DNA from: Bryopsis sp. KO-2023
Lineage: Eukaryota; Chlorophyta; Ulvophyceae; Bryopsidales; Bryopsidaceae
Length of the DNA: 64,000 bases
Assembly: GCA_030272585.1 (NCBI GenBank)
Contig: BSYQ01000007.1
Coordinates: forward strand, 5,150,001-5,214,000
Reading direction: 5' to 3'
The notes beneath the pieces are model-generated. The model had not been told where the DNA came from and searched no databases. It was given only the letters and a program-made list of their open reading frames with translations. The stretch's first letter is position 1. Every line of letters starts with the position of its first letter. Of the stretch, positions 1-12,791 are shown in pieces. A program made the translations under genes and the position numbers.

Positions 1-127
1 GGGACGACAACAATGAAAATGAGGCGAATGCAATTGGGGTCAGACTTTTCTTGATATCGACAGTCTTAAAAAATCTGGTTTTGTATGCAGTTTTTCACTG
101 TGCTGAGCTTTTTTTCTTTGTTCCCAG

Positions 128-3100
128 TTTCAAGATGGGGCGGTCCGAAGTCTCGAGTTGCTGAAAGAACATGCTTCCAAAGTTACATCGTGTGGCAAAA
201 ATGCGACCTGCAATTTGCACATTTATCGAGCTCAACCCACCATCGCTGACAACGATTGGCTGAGCGTTCAATCCCAGCCTCACTGGGGCCTGGACAGGAT
301 CGATCAAAAAGATGAACCCCTCGATTCAAAATTCAGATATGCGACTTCTGGCAAGGGAGTGACCGTTTTCATAATGGATACGGTGAGGAAAGATGAAAAA
401 AAAAAAAGCTTCTTGGTTGGAACATGTCATGGGGTTAGATATATCTTTTTTTTTCTTGATAACTTTGCTACCATTGAAAGGGTGATTTTGTGATTTCTTT
501 TCCTTTTTTTCCTTTTTTTTTTTAAACTGGAGAATGATATAGGATGTGTTGTATGAAGGGCATTCGCAAATCACACGATGAGTTTCGTTTCCAAGATGGA
601 AGCGAGGGCTCTCGAGCCATTCATGGATATTCATCCTTTGCAGATGACCCCTTGGAAGACTCCACCTCGGACGATTGTCAAGGCCACGGAACCCAGGCAA
701 GATTCTTCTTACAAAAAAATAATCTATGAAAATTTCCTTGTGGGAAAAAATGAAGGAAATTTTTTGCTGCCCTCGTCCACAAGCCTCATCACAATATATA
801 TTTCAGCCATTTGCCAAGATAGCGGTGAATTGATCCATGTACGTGGGAGCTTGGCTTTACATAATCATGATTATGCGATCACTGATCAGTGATATCCTTA
901 ATTCTGATTTTTTGGGTTTTATAAATGGTGTTTCAAGGTGGCAAGCCTCATCGGTGGGTTAGAATACGGTGTGGCAAAAGATGCCCAATTGATGGCAGTC
1001 CAAGTTCTACCTTGCTATGGGAAAGGGCTCTCAGGTTCAAAGCAATGACCAAACAAACTATTCTTGAAAAAAACAAACAAACAATAATGCTTTTTTTTTC
1101 TTGAAAAAAAGTGAAAAAGCAAGCATCTGATAACGTGTGGTTATTTCTGGGGTTTTTTATGTGTTGGAACAAGGCTGAAAGCTCCATGCACCCCATCCAT
1201 TGTGCGAATGAGTGATGTTGGTGCTGAAAGTGTGACCTATTGATCTGTTTTTTTTCATCTGTTTTGATCTGTTATTTTGCAACGCAGCTGATCTTTTGAA
1301 AGGACTGCATTGGGTGAAAGATAACATTGACTTTTACAAGCCCGCAATCGTGTCGATGTCTTTGCATCTACAAAAGGGGGTTGATCCAGGAGTGGAAGAT
1401 CTGATCGAAAAAATCACACAGAAAGGAGTTCTGGTCATCACATCGGCTGGAAATGGTGGCTTTGGTACGATCAAAATTCGCACTATTGATTTTCCAACAA
1501 GGAGTTCTTGCGCATGATGCAAGATGATGTTTGTGGTGTTCCAACATCATCATTTGTGGAATTTGATGGAACAGATGCATGCAAATTCACCCCCGGTCGA
1601 ATGAAATCGACCCTGACCGTCGGCGGAAGCGATCTTTGGTCTCGAGTGATGCCCACATCAAACACAGGAGAGTGTGTGGATGTCTATGCCCCTGGTTCAC
1701 AACTAACAGCAGCAAAACAAAACTCGGACACTGCTTTCGATAGGTGGGATGTCCAGCAGTCCCATCACAAAATGACCCCCCCACACACTTAAAAAAAACA
1801 AAAAAACACGAATTTTCAGGGATTTTTTGGGGAAAAAATTGTCCTGAGATCATTTATGTTTAAAAAAGTGGCTGAAAGTAACAGTGATGAACAGATCGGC
1901 CCAAGGGACATCGATGGCGGCTGCATTGGCCACAGGGGTAGCAGCCCAATTGCTGGAAAGAAACCCTCTTCTGACTCCAGCCCAATTAATCCATCTTTTG
2001 GTGAAATCGGACTCGGTCAATCGCAAGCTCACCAGGGATGGAAAAACGGTAGAACCTCCATCATGACAAACCAAGCCCTGAACCAACATTGCATCACTCC
2101 CCCTAATTCAATGAGGTTCACAAGAAAATCGAAATCACTTATCCATTTCTGGAACCCTGTCCACACAGCCCCCCCCCCCTTTTTTTAAAACAAAAATAAA
2201 AACAAATTTCTTACTACCCGTTTGGCTCGCATCAGGGAAATTTCCCATTGCTGAATGTCGATCTGAGCCAGCCTGGGACCGAACAGCCGCCACCTGTCGT
2301 CGAGCCTGGCCTTGCAGTGAATCCCAGCATCATCCGACCGATCAATCTGTTCAAGGACACAGTAAAATCTTATGGTAATGTTACCCCCCTGCATGAACTT
2401 GGGCCCCATCATGCATCCATCCCTCTAAAAACAAAGCCTATTCATTTCATTCAGAAAATATCCGATGTCCCAAAATTGTCTAGTTTTTTAGTCAGATCCA
2501 CATGCAGAAATGGAAACAAAAAAATAGCAAGAATTAAATAACGTTTCCTGAAATCCCACGCAGAGAGCTTCGCCCTTCAAATAGCAAATTATGGATGGAG
2601 CGATCTGGAGTGGAAAGGCAAAGCTATGGGGGCTGGCCGCCAGGACCCCATTTGGATCAAAATCAATCCAGCAAAAGGGACCGTCAAACCACAGGAAAAG
2701 CAATCGGTCGCCGTAGAGTTTGATGCCGATTCGCTTCCATCGGGGCTCTATCAAGGATTCGTCGAAATTTCAGCCAATGATCCCAAAATCGACAAGTGGG
2801 GTAAACACAAAATGGAAAAGATTTGGTCGGTTGGTGTTCATATTATCCTGGACTGAACTGTGTGCATGTGTGTTGAAATGGGCAGGATTCAACTTGCCAC
2901 CGAGGTCAGGATTTTTTGTCGAAGCTTGCTGTCGGCTGGATCGAATTATTCGGTCGCTTTGGGGGAGGCAAAATTTTTGGATGCCAGGCCTGACAGCTGG
3001 CAACCTGCTCAATTACCAGGTAAGACAGGACCGGGGGGGAAGGGGGGGAGGGAAGGTTGAAAAAAAGCCTAAGGTTGAATGACCAACAAGGCCTGGTAAA

Positions 3101-5028
3101 GATAACAAAAATCACCAAATTGGGTTTGGGGGCAGAATAAGGTAACAGGCCTGGCTTTGGATTATGAGCTGAAAAGTCAGGTTGAAAGTACCTTGAATAT
3201 TTTCACAGAAATAATAGACCAAGTGGAACTGTTACCGGAATCTTGTGAAAAAGATCTTTGATTTGATTTGATTTTTTTTTCCCTGTGCAGATGAGGATGA
3301 CACCCTCTTTGTGGAGGCCATCTTGAAATTCTCACAGCCGATCGTACAACTGGACCAGGTCGATCTTCAATTCAACGGTATGATTCCTTACTCCAAACCC
3401 GCTTGCAGCTTCCTTCCAGCTACACACACTTTCTCAGCCCTGTTTTTCAATTTTTTTTCTGAGGCTTGTGGTGGTGCTTTGTTTTGCAGACGGGCTGATC
3501 GAGGAATTTTTTTCTGTCAACGATGAGCTGTGCAGCACTTATCAAATTCGGGCCACACTGACTAAGGGCGATGTCTGGCATGGGTCCAACGATTTCTGCA
3601 TCGGAATTCTCAAGAACACGATTTACTCCGTTTCTGGAAAACCGTTCAGCCCCCAGACGGTTTGCACTCCCTATGATGACAAGTAAGAAGGGGAAAATCT
3701 ATAAGTGGGAGGAAGAAATTAAGAAAGAAAAAACAAAAAAACAGCAATAACAACGATACACTGAATAGTGGGCTGGATGTTCAAGAAAGGATGAAAACTT
3801 GGTTTTGTATCTTTTTTTTTTCTTGTCGAAAAAAAGAACGTTTCAATCGCATGTAAGAAAAAAACAATTCTGGGGCGAGCGTGAGTGAACATTTACATTG
3901 AGTGAGTTCGCACCCTCGCGTTCATTTTTCAAGGAAAAAAAAAAAAAAAGGATGGAAAAAAATGAGCCCGAAATTATCATAGCCAGTCAGCCCTGGAGAA
4001 ATGCCATGGAACCCTCGAAAAAATGAAAAGTTAAAAAAGAGGCTCGCTCAGAATTGAAAAAGTGATTGGGTTAACAACGATGTTAAATTATCTGTACGTA
4101 CAAAAAACTAGGAAAGGAATGAAAACAGCAAGAAGAAGAAAAAAACTAAACAACGCATCTAACCACTCCGACCTCTTTTTTTTTTCTTTTCAAGAAACAC
4201 GAACAGAAATACCATCATCCCAAACTCGGATGGAAAAAATTGTGTCCCCCCCCCTCTCTGCCTGGAAAAAAAGATGTATACGTTTCTGAAAGCCAAAGAA
4301 AGGGGGGGTGGAAAGCAGTTGTGAGTTTTAAGCTGTAACATTTTATTTTGTTATGTTTTTGTCTGTTTGGATGACAGACCTGAGGGCAGGCTTTACGCAA
4401 CCCACATGACATACGATCCAGAGCAAGGCTTGATCACGGAGGACGCTGGCCCTGTGGTGGTAGTTGCATTTTCCGAGCCAGTGGAAGGCTTCAACGACAA
4501 GAATATCCAAGTAACTAAAAAAAATACTCTATACAAAAAACAAAAACTTTTTTGTAATGAAAAACAAAAAATCATCCCACCGATTCTTGCTATCTTTTAA
4601 GTTTTTTTTGTTCATAAAGCCCTTCCTTTTCTTTCGGGAGGAGGGAGAGGGGGGGGGCAACGACCTTCGTATTGGCTTAGCTGGTTCCGATGACAGACCT
4701 GATTGGCACCGTAGGTTTCACCTGGAGGGCTTCAGGGGCTGACACCAATTCCTGGCACTGATGCAATGTTCTATGCACAAATCGATTTACCCGAAGACTA
4801 TTACGGCTCCTCGATCGTGAAAGTCAATGTGGAGGGAGTTCATGATCTTACAGGTGCACACTCAGCAAGATTGCATACATGTTTATAATACAGGTGGACA
4901 TTGCTGAGAGACGCTTGAAATGCTGTTTTTTAGGGAATTCGGTGGCGACGGCTCCCTCCTTGACATTTCGTCGAATAGAAAAAGCACTGGTACAACATAC
5001 AGCCTTCCGGGTGGCAGATGAGCTCTGA
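128..5028 (+). CDS. Subtilisin-like serine protease (S8), 5' end outside window, 14 exons visible
   Basis: Extracellular-type subtilase. Exons read: 128-382, 559-696, 938-1034, 1288-1464, 1575-1743, 1895-2048, 2236-2361, 2566-2795, 2886-3019, 3291-3377, 3490-3682, 4378-4510, 4736-4853, 4934-5028; they sum to 2,106 nt, 702 in-frame codons ending in TGA. The whole triad is visible: Asp in VFIMDT|GI (exons 1/2), His in CQGHGTQ|VASLIGG (exons 2/3), oxyanion Asn in ITSAGNGGF (exon 4), Ser in AQGTSMAAALATG (exon 6). Exon 8 encodes a BACON/ASPM-like beta domain (KINPAKGTVKPQEKQSV, then EISANDPKID). Exons 10-14 encode two bacterial-type Ig-like modules (ILKFSQPIVQLDQVDL; VVVAFSEPVEGFNDKNIQ; IDLPEDYYGSSIVKVNVEG). 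The start, signal peptide and most of the prodomain lie upstream of base 1. Intron 2 uses a GC donor (CAG|gcaaga). Least certain are the acceptor of exon 8 and whether a tiny exon is missing before 4736. Confidence 0.88.
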
Positions 5029-5607
5029 AGGAAAAAGAAGAGACAAAGAAAAAATGATGGAGTGAAAAAAACGAAGTTTATCGCATTGCATGGCTGAGAA
5101 TGAAAAGAAAGGAAAGGAGTGGAAGGCGGGTGGGGGGTAGGGGGTGGGGGCGTTCTACTGGATTGCTTTCGTTTGTTAGTTTCTCTGTTCATGTAACATG
5201 CAATCATGATTTCAAATGCAGGGAAAAGCCTTCTCAAATCCTGTGTATGAAAAGAACACTGGTTTTCAATTATCAATCTTAGCCCAGGGCGAATGTTTCC
5301 CTATTCAGTGCCACTCACACAGGGTCAAAACAGCCCTTCGAAAGTCAAATTGATTAAAAAATGAACCCATCAACTAAAAGCCAACACTCTCCCGTGGTTT
5401 GATTCTGAATGGATGCAAACCAAATATTATATGGACCAAATAAAGGCACCCTAAGATTCCACCCAGCATGGCTTTCTGGAACCTACCCCCATCCAATCCC
5501 AAGTTCCCATGACTGCCGTCACACGAAATCTCAATTTCATCATTACCTACCCCACGAAATCAAATATTCCAAAACTCACAAATAGATGCATATAAAAACC
5601 ACGAAGC
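5029..5607. other. Convergent intergenic region
   Basis: The subtilase and exonuclease genes end facing each other here. It holds A- and G-rich 3' flanking sequence. I see no ORF, RNA gene or repeat that I can support. Confidence 0.5.
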
Positions 5608-8600
5608 TTAAGAAAATTCTCTATCTTCTGGCACTCCTCGAGAAACATATTTTAAACCTTGCACTATTTGTTGGGTTTCTCTTTTGATTTCTTCCCTGCG
5701 TGGGTCTGTCAATTCCGGCCTGAACTGCTCAATATCGATTGATTCCAGGTCGGGTTCTTCTGAGCTCCGGTGATTAACAGTGATTTGCAGTTTGGCCGGC
5801 ATCACATTTTCCCACCAAAACTCTGCCAACAGGGAATATGCCTTCGCCCAGTACTTGCGATTTCTAGGAATCCAAAAAATGGTTGCCCCGTTCGATTTTG
5901 TCCAGCACATCAAATGACACCATTCCAAATCGAACACATCCATCAAGCCTTGCACCTTTAAAAAACGCCACACCAAACAACTCATCGATGACTTTTTATT
6001 TGTTTTTTTTTTACTTTTTTTTTTGGGGGGGGGGAGGGACAAGATATGATATAAAATGAAAACGAACCAAAAGTAAAGCATTGAGAAAAATGGAAGATTG
6101 ATATGTCTAAATAATTGCATTTGCTTCTTCGAATGATGATTTAAAAAAGAAAGAAAAAGTAAAGGAAAAGAAGAAAGAAGCTGGAGGAGAGATACAGTAT
6201 GATATCTCACACTCATCAATCAAAATTCAAACAAAACGGAATAATATGAATAATAAACAATTTAAAAAATCAAAATAGTAATTAAAAAACCCCTCTGGAA
6301 ACACTTTTTAAAACAAAACAAGAAACAAAATTCCGCAAACGCAACTCATCAAATCTTTCCTGTTTCTTTTTGTGGGGGGAGGGATTAAAACACCAGGGAT
6401 CACAGCCTGCTTACCCAACATACCTGTGGATAATAGTATTCTTGCAGCACCTTCCTGGGTTTGACCAAGAAGGGGTTCCTCCCATGCGGACACTTGATTT
6501 CCAGGATTCCCTTGCCCACCATCGAAGCGCCCATACCAAAAAGATCTGGCGTCGATTCGCTCGGAGTGATTATTCCATCAGGGGAAGCTGCCAGCCATTG
6601 ATGGGCCTCATCTTCACCCAACAGTTTCAATCCATGCTCCTCCACCTTCGCTCCGGAAAACCGCTTATAATCCTCCAGAGCTACAGGCTCCATTTTCGAA
6701 CCCCACGCAGTGAACTCATTCCCTGTGGAAAAAAATCAAAACATCCAAGATGGAGTCGCATACCTTGCAGGGAAAAGGTGGAACAAAAGCTGGCTATTTT
6801 TTGGCATGTCAAGACAATATAATCACCTTTGAAAGGTTCTCTCAACCCTAATTTCTCCTCCCACAGTTTTTGCACTTTGTCATGTTCGAAATGGTCTTGC
6901 AAACCCAACACTGCTGCGAAAGCGCTGGCCGTCAATCTATCCTTCCTCCCCTCCAGCCACTCGAAGCTTCGTTGCTCCGCCAACTGAACCCTTTGCAATT
7001 TCATGGGGTCCTCTCCTTTGTTGGCGACTTCAGTGAATATTTGCCGTTGCTCCTCTGTGGATTCTTTCATTCGCTTCTTTCGGGACTCCCCTGGAGAGGT
7101 GCTGTCTTCTTGAGAAGTCGATGCTTCCGGCTGCAAAATCCACACTCTTTTCTCTTTAATTTTTGTGGTTTTTTTTGGCGTTTTTTTTATAATGTAGAGG
7201 TCATGGAGAAAAGGAGGGGAGGGGGGGGGGAAGATGGAATGCTTCGATTGCCAAATTGACAGACGAAAGGGAATAATAGATGCAACATCATGGATTGGGC
7301 TCTTGATGTACTGAAAAGATTTAATATCGCGAACAAAAATAATCAACAAACAAAATGAATGGAAAGGAAAAGAATTCCTCTGCCCCCCTTCCCCCCCAAA
7401 AAAACGGATCTTTTTTTTTTTTTGGGGGGGGGGGGGCAACCTCTTGCTCGAGGTCCGCAAAACCCAATGCACCCGATTTCTCCCTGAAAATATTTTTGCG
7501 ACCTATGGAAGTTCTTGTACTTTTGCATGGTTTCAGTTCTGGAAATATTACAAAGCAATTGTTGCCCTTTAGACTTTCACCTCGATTTTGACAGCTACGA
7601 ATCGATTAAACGTGTCTTCAATTTCGGTCGATGAAACGTTGTTTTCTTGACTGGACTCGGCGATGCTCCACCCCCTCCCTGGCTGGACTCCTGGGGAAAT
7701 CCCCTCTCGTTTTATCTCAACAGCATCGGTGACCTTAGCTTCAATTCGCACATTCTTGGCAGGATTTTGTGCCTTCAAATTCAAAAATTATATTAAGAAA
7801 AATACCCACAGAAACTCTTTCAATCAAGTTCGCTTGTCTCCGAGCCTTTCTTGAAACAAAATCAAAAAAACGAAGATGGACGAAACAGATAAAATTAAAG
7901 TAAAATTCTCTGGTGCTGTTCTTTTTTTAGCTACCTTTCTGACGGGGATTTTGTGTTTTTCCAATTCTGCCCATCTCGAAATGAGAGCCAGGCCCGATTG
8001 AAGGACTCCCTGCCTGTTGCTGATTTCCAATCCAGGGTACTTTTCCAGGTCGGAGATGAGTTTACGGAAATCTTCTTGCAGTGAGGGGGGAGGATCAAAG
8101 GAAATGGTGGCTTTCCGGGCATACTCAGAAAAAGCCAAAGTCCTACCCTGAACACATGGGCTGATCTCAAAAAGATAACATTTAAAAAACACCACCAACA
8201 CAAGACTGACTTATCTAAAAATAGACGGGGGGTTTTAGAGGGGTTATTTTTTTTATTTTTTTTTTTCTTGAGGGGGGGGGATCTGGGAAAATCTCTTCAG
8301 TGAACCAAAGGGAAATAAACGAGGAGTTTCCAGAGCAGGACTTTATGGATTCGTTTGGATTTTGTGCAGAAAAAAGGATCGTTTCTGTTTGAAAAAAACC
8401 AACCTGGAAATTCTTGCAGCCAGTCTTGAGTTCGAAACCCAGAGATGTCTCAAACACCTGCCATGGAGGGTTGCTGGAAGTTGTGGATTCTGTTCGGTGC
8501 TGTGCATGCGTCCTGAAAAAACGATCATCCATCCAAAACTGAAATTTTAAAAAAGATAGCACTTCAAATCAGGAGCCAAATCACGACTAACGGTGCCAAA

Positions 8601-9260
8601 ATTCTCATTGTGAACTAGTGTCGATCCATACATACAAGGCCATTGAGATTATATTTACATATATATATGGTGACCCTTCATTCACACTTACAGCTCGTGA
8701 AAATGAGGTCTAAAATTAAGAAAAAAGAGTTCTTTCTTGGAGGATGTGTTTTCTTTCCTAACTTTCCAAAAGTAAATGTTACTTTTGTTGGGTTTTCGTT
8801 TGAACGCACGAGTTGTTCTGCACTGCCCTTTGGTGTTGCTTGTTCAATCGACCTCTGGAATGCCACGATCCAGGTAAGCCAAACCCCTGTGAGAAATACA
8901 ATCACATAGCTTGATTATAAAAAGAATTAATGCTGCAAAATTGCAACCAGACATCTGCAGACCCAGAAAACTGAAGTGAAACTGAAGTTCAAAATCGCTG
9001 CATGCAACAAATTTTCTTCTTCTTCTTATTATTTTTTTTGGGGGGGGGAGCTGTTTGTTACATGTCAACAGCTGATTGCCTTTCGTCCAAGAAAAGCTAA
9101 AAAAAATTCCACACATAAGAGAGGTCTGTTCCATGGAGGTGTTCGGAGACTTCGCAGAGATAAAGCGAAACTCAGTACGTGCATCTACCCTGCCCGTCAG
9201 ACGAACCGTTCTAGCAAAACTTCCTTGCACCATCTTCAACCGCGCCAAGATTCCGGTCAT
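5608..9260 (-). CDS. YqaJ / lambda-type exonuclease family protein, 8 exons, 545 aa
   Basis: PD-(D/E)XK nuclease of the YqaJ/lambda exonuclease family; such enzymes resect double-stranded DNA 5'-3' to feed single-strand annealing. Exons in transcript order (descending): 9260-9179, 8886-8783, 8499-8404, 8147-7935, 7772-7581, 7130-6827, 6722-6424, 5955-5608; sum 1,638 nt, phases close. The core is in the last three exons: QRSFEWLEGRKDRLTASAF (substrate-entry E-W-x-x-R), GSKMEPVALEDY, the catalytic Asp in LAASPDGII, the ExK pair in GILEIKCPHG, then YYYPQVQGLMDVF carrying the family Gln. Upstream exons are low-complexity and Ser/Glu-rich. The first exon is basic, rich in R, T, S and L with only one acidic residue (from MTGILARLKMVQ), and could be an organelle transit peptide. 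The core assignment is firm. The first two exons, about 60 residues, are inferred from splice phase only. Confidence 0.85.
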
Positions 9261-10039
9261 GCAATATCCAATCGAGGATGGCTGGTAGGTGGGATGCAAG
9301 GGACGATTTAGACGCAACGAAGAGCCTGACGTTCCTCCACCAATTTAAGACGAACAGCTGGAGGATTGAATTTGCTGAGTATTGGTAGACGGAATTGGAT
9401 TCGTTGCCTGGAGGAAAAGATTGGTAAATCGTCCTTGGTTGCAGGTGGTAGGTCGTGTCATGATTGGCAGATATGATTGAATTAGCGATGTTTGTGTTTC
9501 TTTTTGAAGCTCAGAAAGGGAACCTTGTGGCCAAGAAAAAGTTTCTTTGGAAGGGGGGGATTTTCGGCGGCGATCGGTCCTTTTGGAGGTCGAACAAATT
9601 TCAGAAAGAGGAGCGCTGCAAAGATGCTGGTGAGCTCTTCTGCTTAAGTACCCATATTTTTGTGTTAGAAAAATAAAAGTAAATGGTGATTTATGATGAT
9701 GCGGATGTTGTGGATGAGGATGATTGGTGGAAAAGATGGTAGAGGCATTGATGAAACGCCACTAGAGAACCGACAGTGAATCGAACTATAAAGACATTGG
9801 TCGCCAGTGTAAAGATACTCCTTCACATTCTTCTCCTTGTCCGTGTTCTTTCACACCTCCTCACATATAATTCAACAGCATTTCATCTAAGATCCTTGAT
9901 CGACTGATTGAACGTTTGAACAAAATGTTTTTTGACTCACAGCAACAGGATGCAACACTACTCCACACCCATTGCACACACTCAAACGTGCGGTTCTGCA
10001 ACTGCCACCTGGTGGCCCCCCAGCAACATATCACCACTT
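9261..10039. other. Intergenic region, no gene seen
   Basis: Probable 5' flank of the exonuclease gene and 3' flank of the glycosyltransferase gene. Frames are short or lack splice logic. No repeat or RNA gene was recognised. Confidence 0.4.
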
Positions 10040-11428
10040 TTATAATTGGAATCCTTTTTTGTTAGATTTCCCTTGGGAGAACATTTTCCTTCTCCAAGCA
10101 ACAAACAAAAGACAGCAAATCGACAACAAAACTATCGTTACCAAAGAAGAAATCGTGGAGCGGTTGATCACGATTATTATTGTGTCCGTTTCATCCCGGT
10201 CAGATTGGAGCATTTTTCCTCGAAGATTCTCTTGCGGTTTTCTTGCTTTTGCGATTTCCGTCTTCTCAGACATTGCATCTATATCAGCACAGCGCCGTGA
10301 AAGTCTCCTTTTGGCCCTTTTCACCCCCTCCAGGAGTGCTTTTGGCATCGACGAAGCATCAAAACCCCCCACACATTTCATCGATTCATTCACCAACCAC
10401 ATGCCCTGTTCCATCATAAACATTCTTTTCTCCTCCGAGGTGAAGTGCAACATGTTTTTGAAATGCAAGATGTAGGGGTGGGGAAATCTGAAATTGTCAG
10501 GATCTGGTGCCCAAAGGAAAGTGTCCGTCGTCGGGAATTCGGCCTGATCCAAGATGAAAACCTTGGACCCGTGCGCAGGACTGACACAAGTCTTCCCATC
10601 CTCGGATCCGAAACCCCCATCTCCACAGAACAGCTGATTCACAACGACCCCCTCCCGAATTTCCAACGTGGAGGTGGCATTCATGACTGCTCTCCACATC
10701 GATTTCGCAGCAGGGGTGGGTCGACAGAACAAAAAACCGGAATTCAGCTTTGCATGTCGTGGTTCATCCAGCAGAGCCCCGCTTTGAATCACGAAATCAA
10801 AATCTGGGAAGGACGCCACTTTCTCCAAGGGGTTTTTCACCCAGAACATGTCGACATCGGTCAGCAACACGTTCAGCCCCAAATCCAGCGCCCGTTCAAT
10901 CGAAAATTCCTTTTCTCGAACGATGAACCTGAATTCTGCGCTCCTGTGGAGCCCCACCGAAGGATACACCTCTTCCTCCCCCATTTCGGTGATTCGGAGC
11001 GCCGGGATGTTTCGCTCCAGACAGAATTCCCACACCGGCCGATCCAGCGCGTTAACAACGTAGTTCTCGATCCGCATCTCCGAGAGTCGACACACCATAT
11101 TCTGGAGGAGGTCCAGATATCCCCCTGTTGCGACCATGAACACTATGGTATTGTTCAGGCTTCGGGACCGGAGCAGCGTATCCACAGGAAGGGCGCTCCA
11201 TTTTGGCCTCGGATCAACGGCGGCTGCGAATCCAACCAGAACGACCCCGAAGAGGAAAACCGCTCGGGAATAGATCGCCCGCCTCTCCATCATCGATCGG
11301 CCGCCAAATTCAAACGGCTTTTTTACCCCTCTACCTCCCAATATGCGGCTCCACCCAAAGCCATGTTGGCGTTTGCTTTTGCGTTTTCTGGTGGTCGCCG
11401 TTTCCGACAGTCGTCGGGGTCCCATCAT
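10040..11428 (-). CDS. Nucleotid_trans-family glycosyltransferase, intronless, 462 aa
   Basis: Probable Golgi or endomembrane glycosyltransferase of the Nucleotid_trans family (PF03407; includes plant arabinosyl- and xylosyltransferases of GT77). I place the start at the ATG at 11428; the frame upstream has no ATG. After a basic N-terminus comes one hydrophobic segment (AVFLFGVVLVGFAAAV), fitting a signal anchor, then the fold: NTIVFMVATGGYLDLLQNM, NYVVNALDRPVWEFC, and the metal-binding DxD in LLTDVDMFWVKNP. LNSGFLFCRPT and PHPYILHFKN follow, as expected. Unusually, a second hydrophobic stretch lies near the C-terminus (SSLVTIVLLSICCLLFVAW), followed by basic residues, so the protein may be anchored at both ends. 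Acceptor and sugar donor cannot be read from sequence. No introns, unlike nearly all neighbours. Confidence 0.85.
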   Translation of the reverse strand: MMGPRRLSETATTRKRKSKRQHGFGWSRILGGRGVKKPFEFGGRSMMERRAIYSRAVFLFGVVLVGFAAAVDPRPKWSALPVDTLLRSRSLNNTIVFMVATGGYLDLLQNMVCRLSEMRIENYVVNALDRPVWEFCLERNIPALRITEMGEEEVYPSVGLHRSAEFRFIVREKEFSIERALDLGLNVLLTDVDMFWVKNPLEKVASFPDFDFVIQSGALLDEPRHAKLNSGFLFCRPTPAAKSMWRAVMNATSTLEIREGVVVNQLFCGDGGFGSEDGKTCVSPAHGSKVFILDQAEFPTTDTFLWAPDPDNFRFPHPYILHFKNMLHFTSEEKRMFMMEQGMWLVNESMKCVGGFDASSMPKALLEGVKRAKRRLSRRCADIDAMSEKTEIAKARKPQENLRGKMLQSDRDETDTIIIVINRSTISSLVTIVLLSICCLLFVAWRRKMFSQGKSNKKGFQL

Positions 11429-12791
11429 TTGTTTAATCACATGACCTCTCAAGGAAGCTTTCTTCCAGTCTTCTTTTCGGGACTAGTTTTGAAGGCACCA
11501 TTCACGAAACCCACCACGAGGTAGCGGCCAAACTGATGTCTTAATTCTAGCAGAGTGGCTCCTCAGGCAACATGTTGGGACTTTTCGGAAGTTCTGTTGC
11601 AGGTGGCTTGTGCACTAGTTATCGATTTGTAAATATACCCATTTTTATATTTATGGGTTGATTCGATCTTAGTCTGGACTGTTATTTGCGCCAGATGGCG
11701 CAAGGATAAATTATCTACCATCTGTATGCGAACACGTTTTTGTAAGGTCATGATCTGCTTGTCGAGAAGCAACTGTGCGAAACACCTCACTTTAAGAATG
11801 TAAGAAAATCTCTAAAAACATATATATTCTGTACAACATGTTCACACATTACTTCCCGCTTTGCCAGAGATCCAAGGTTTGTGTTGAATGTTGTACCTTT
11901 TCCTTCGATTCTTGACAGCTGCAATCCCTCACAAGGATACACATACTAATCATGCTGCTTTTTTTAATCAATAAAATAAATATAATAAATAAGCTGCTCC
12001 AACACAAACAGATCATCCATGAGAGCAGCAGAAAAAGAATGGCGACAGCCGGGAAAAACCAACCAAACATGAAATTACATCAGTAACAAGACACCTAGGG
12101 CAGAAGTGCAAAATGTGGGAAACCCCACACTTCCATGTGTTGCTCGAGGCATTTTCACGATGAAACCATCTGCTTTTTTTAAACGACCAAGTGCTGTCAA
12201 AATCTTTTCAGCACTGGCGTGACTATCTCAGTACATTCACTTGCGCAAAGGGTCAAAGGCAAACCGCTCCTCATAAGGTTTCAAATTTTCATCAAAAACA
12301 AACGTTGTAAACTCACAAAACTTTTTCATCTTCCACCAGGCCAATAAAAAATGGAGGGAAAACACCGATGCATCGCCACCTCGTGCCAACGATAGTAAAA
12401 CAAAAGAACCAACAAATGCAAATTCGACAGAAAGCCTCTTTCATTAGTTTGGGCTTTCAAGAAAAACAAAAAAAAAAGAAATTCCAAAGATCGAAACGGG
12501 GGGCTCCACATCGTACCATACTAGGTAGATTTTTTCAGGTTTTTTTTTTCCTGAGGGATTGCCATTTACCCCCCGACAAACGTACCACTCTCCATAAAAA
12601 GCAAACATATGAAGAGCTTTTTTTTTTCTTCCCTGACCTCATTTCCAATTCAATACATCACTCAACTGTGAGGAAGCTACCGTGGCACCACATCGAAAAC
12701 GAAAAATCCCAAGAAATGCGTTGGAGTGCAAAAGAAATTCATTGTGACGGAAGGAAAAAAAAAAAAGAAAAGGAAAAAGAAAGAAAGAAAA
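11429..12791. other. Intergenic region, 1.36 kb
   Basis: 5' flank of the glycosyltransferase gene and 3' flank of the CaS gene. AT-rich, with homopolymer tracts. Open frames here do not connect into a gene model and match no family I know. Confidence 0.4.

Noticed and set aside
10445..11524. 359-codon plus-strand frame opposite the glycosyltransferase
   Set aside because: Antisense shadow. The minus-strand frame has DxD and other family motifs, and this one has none.
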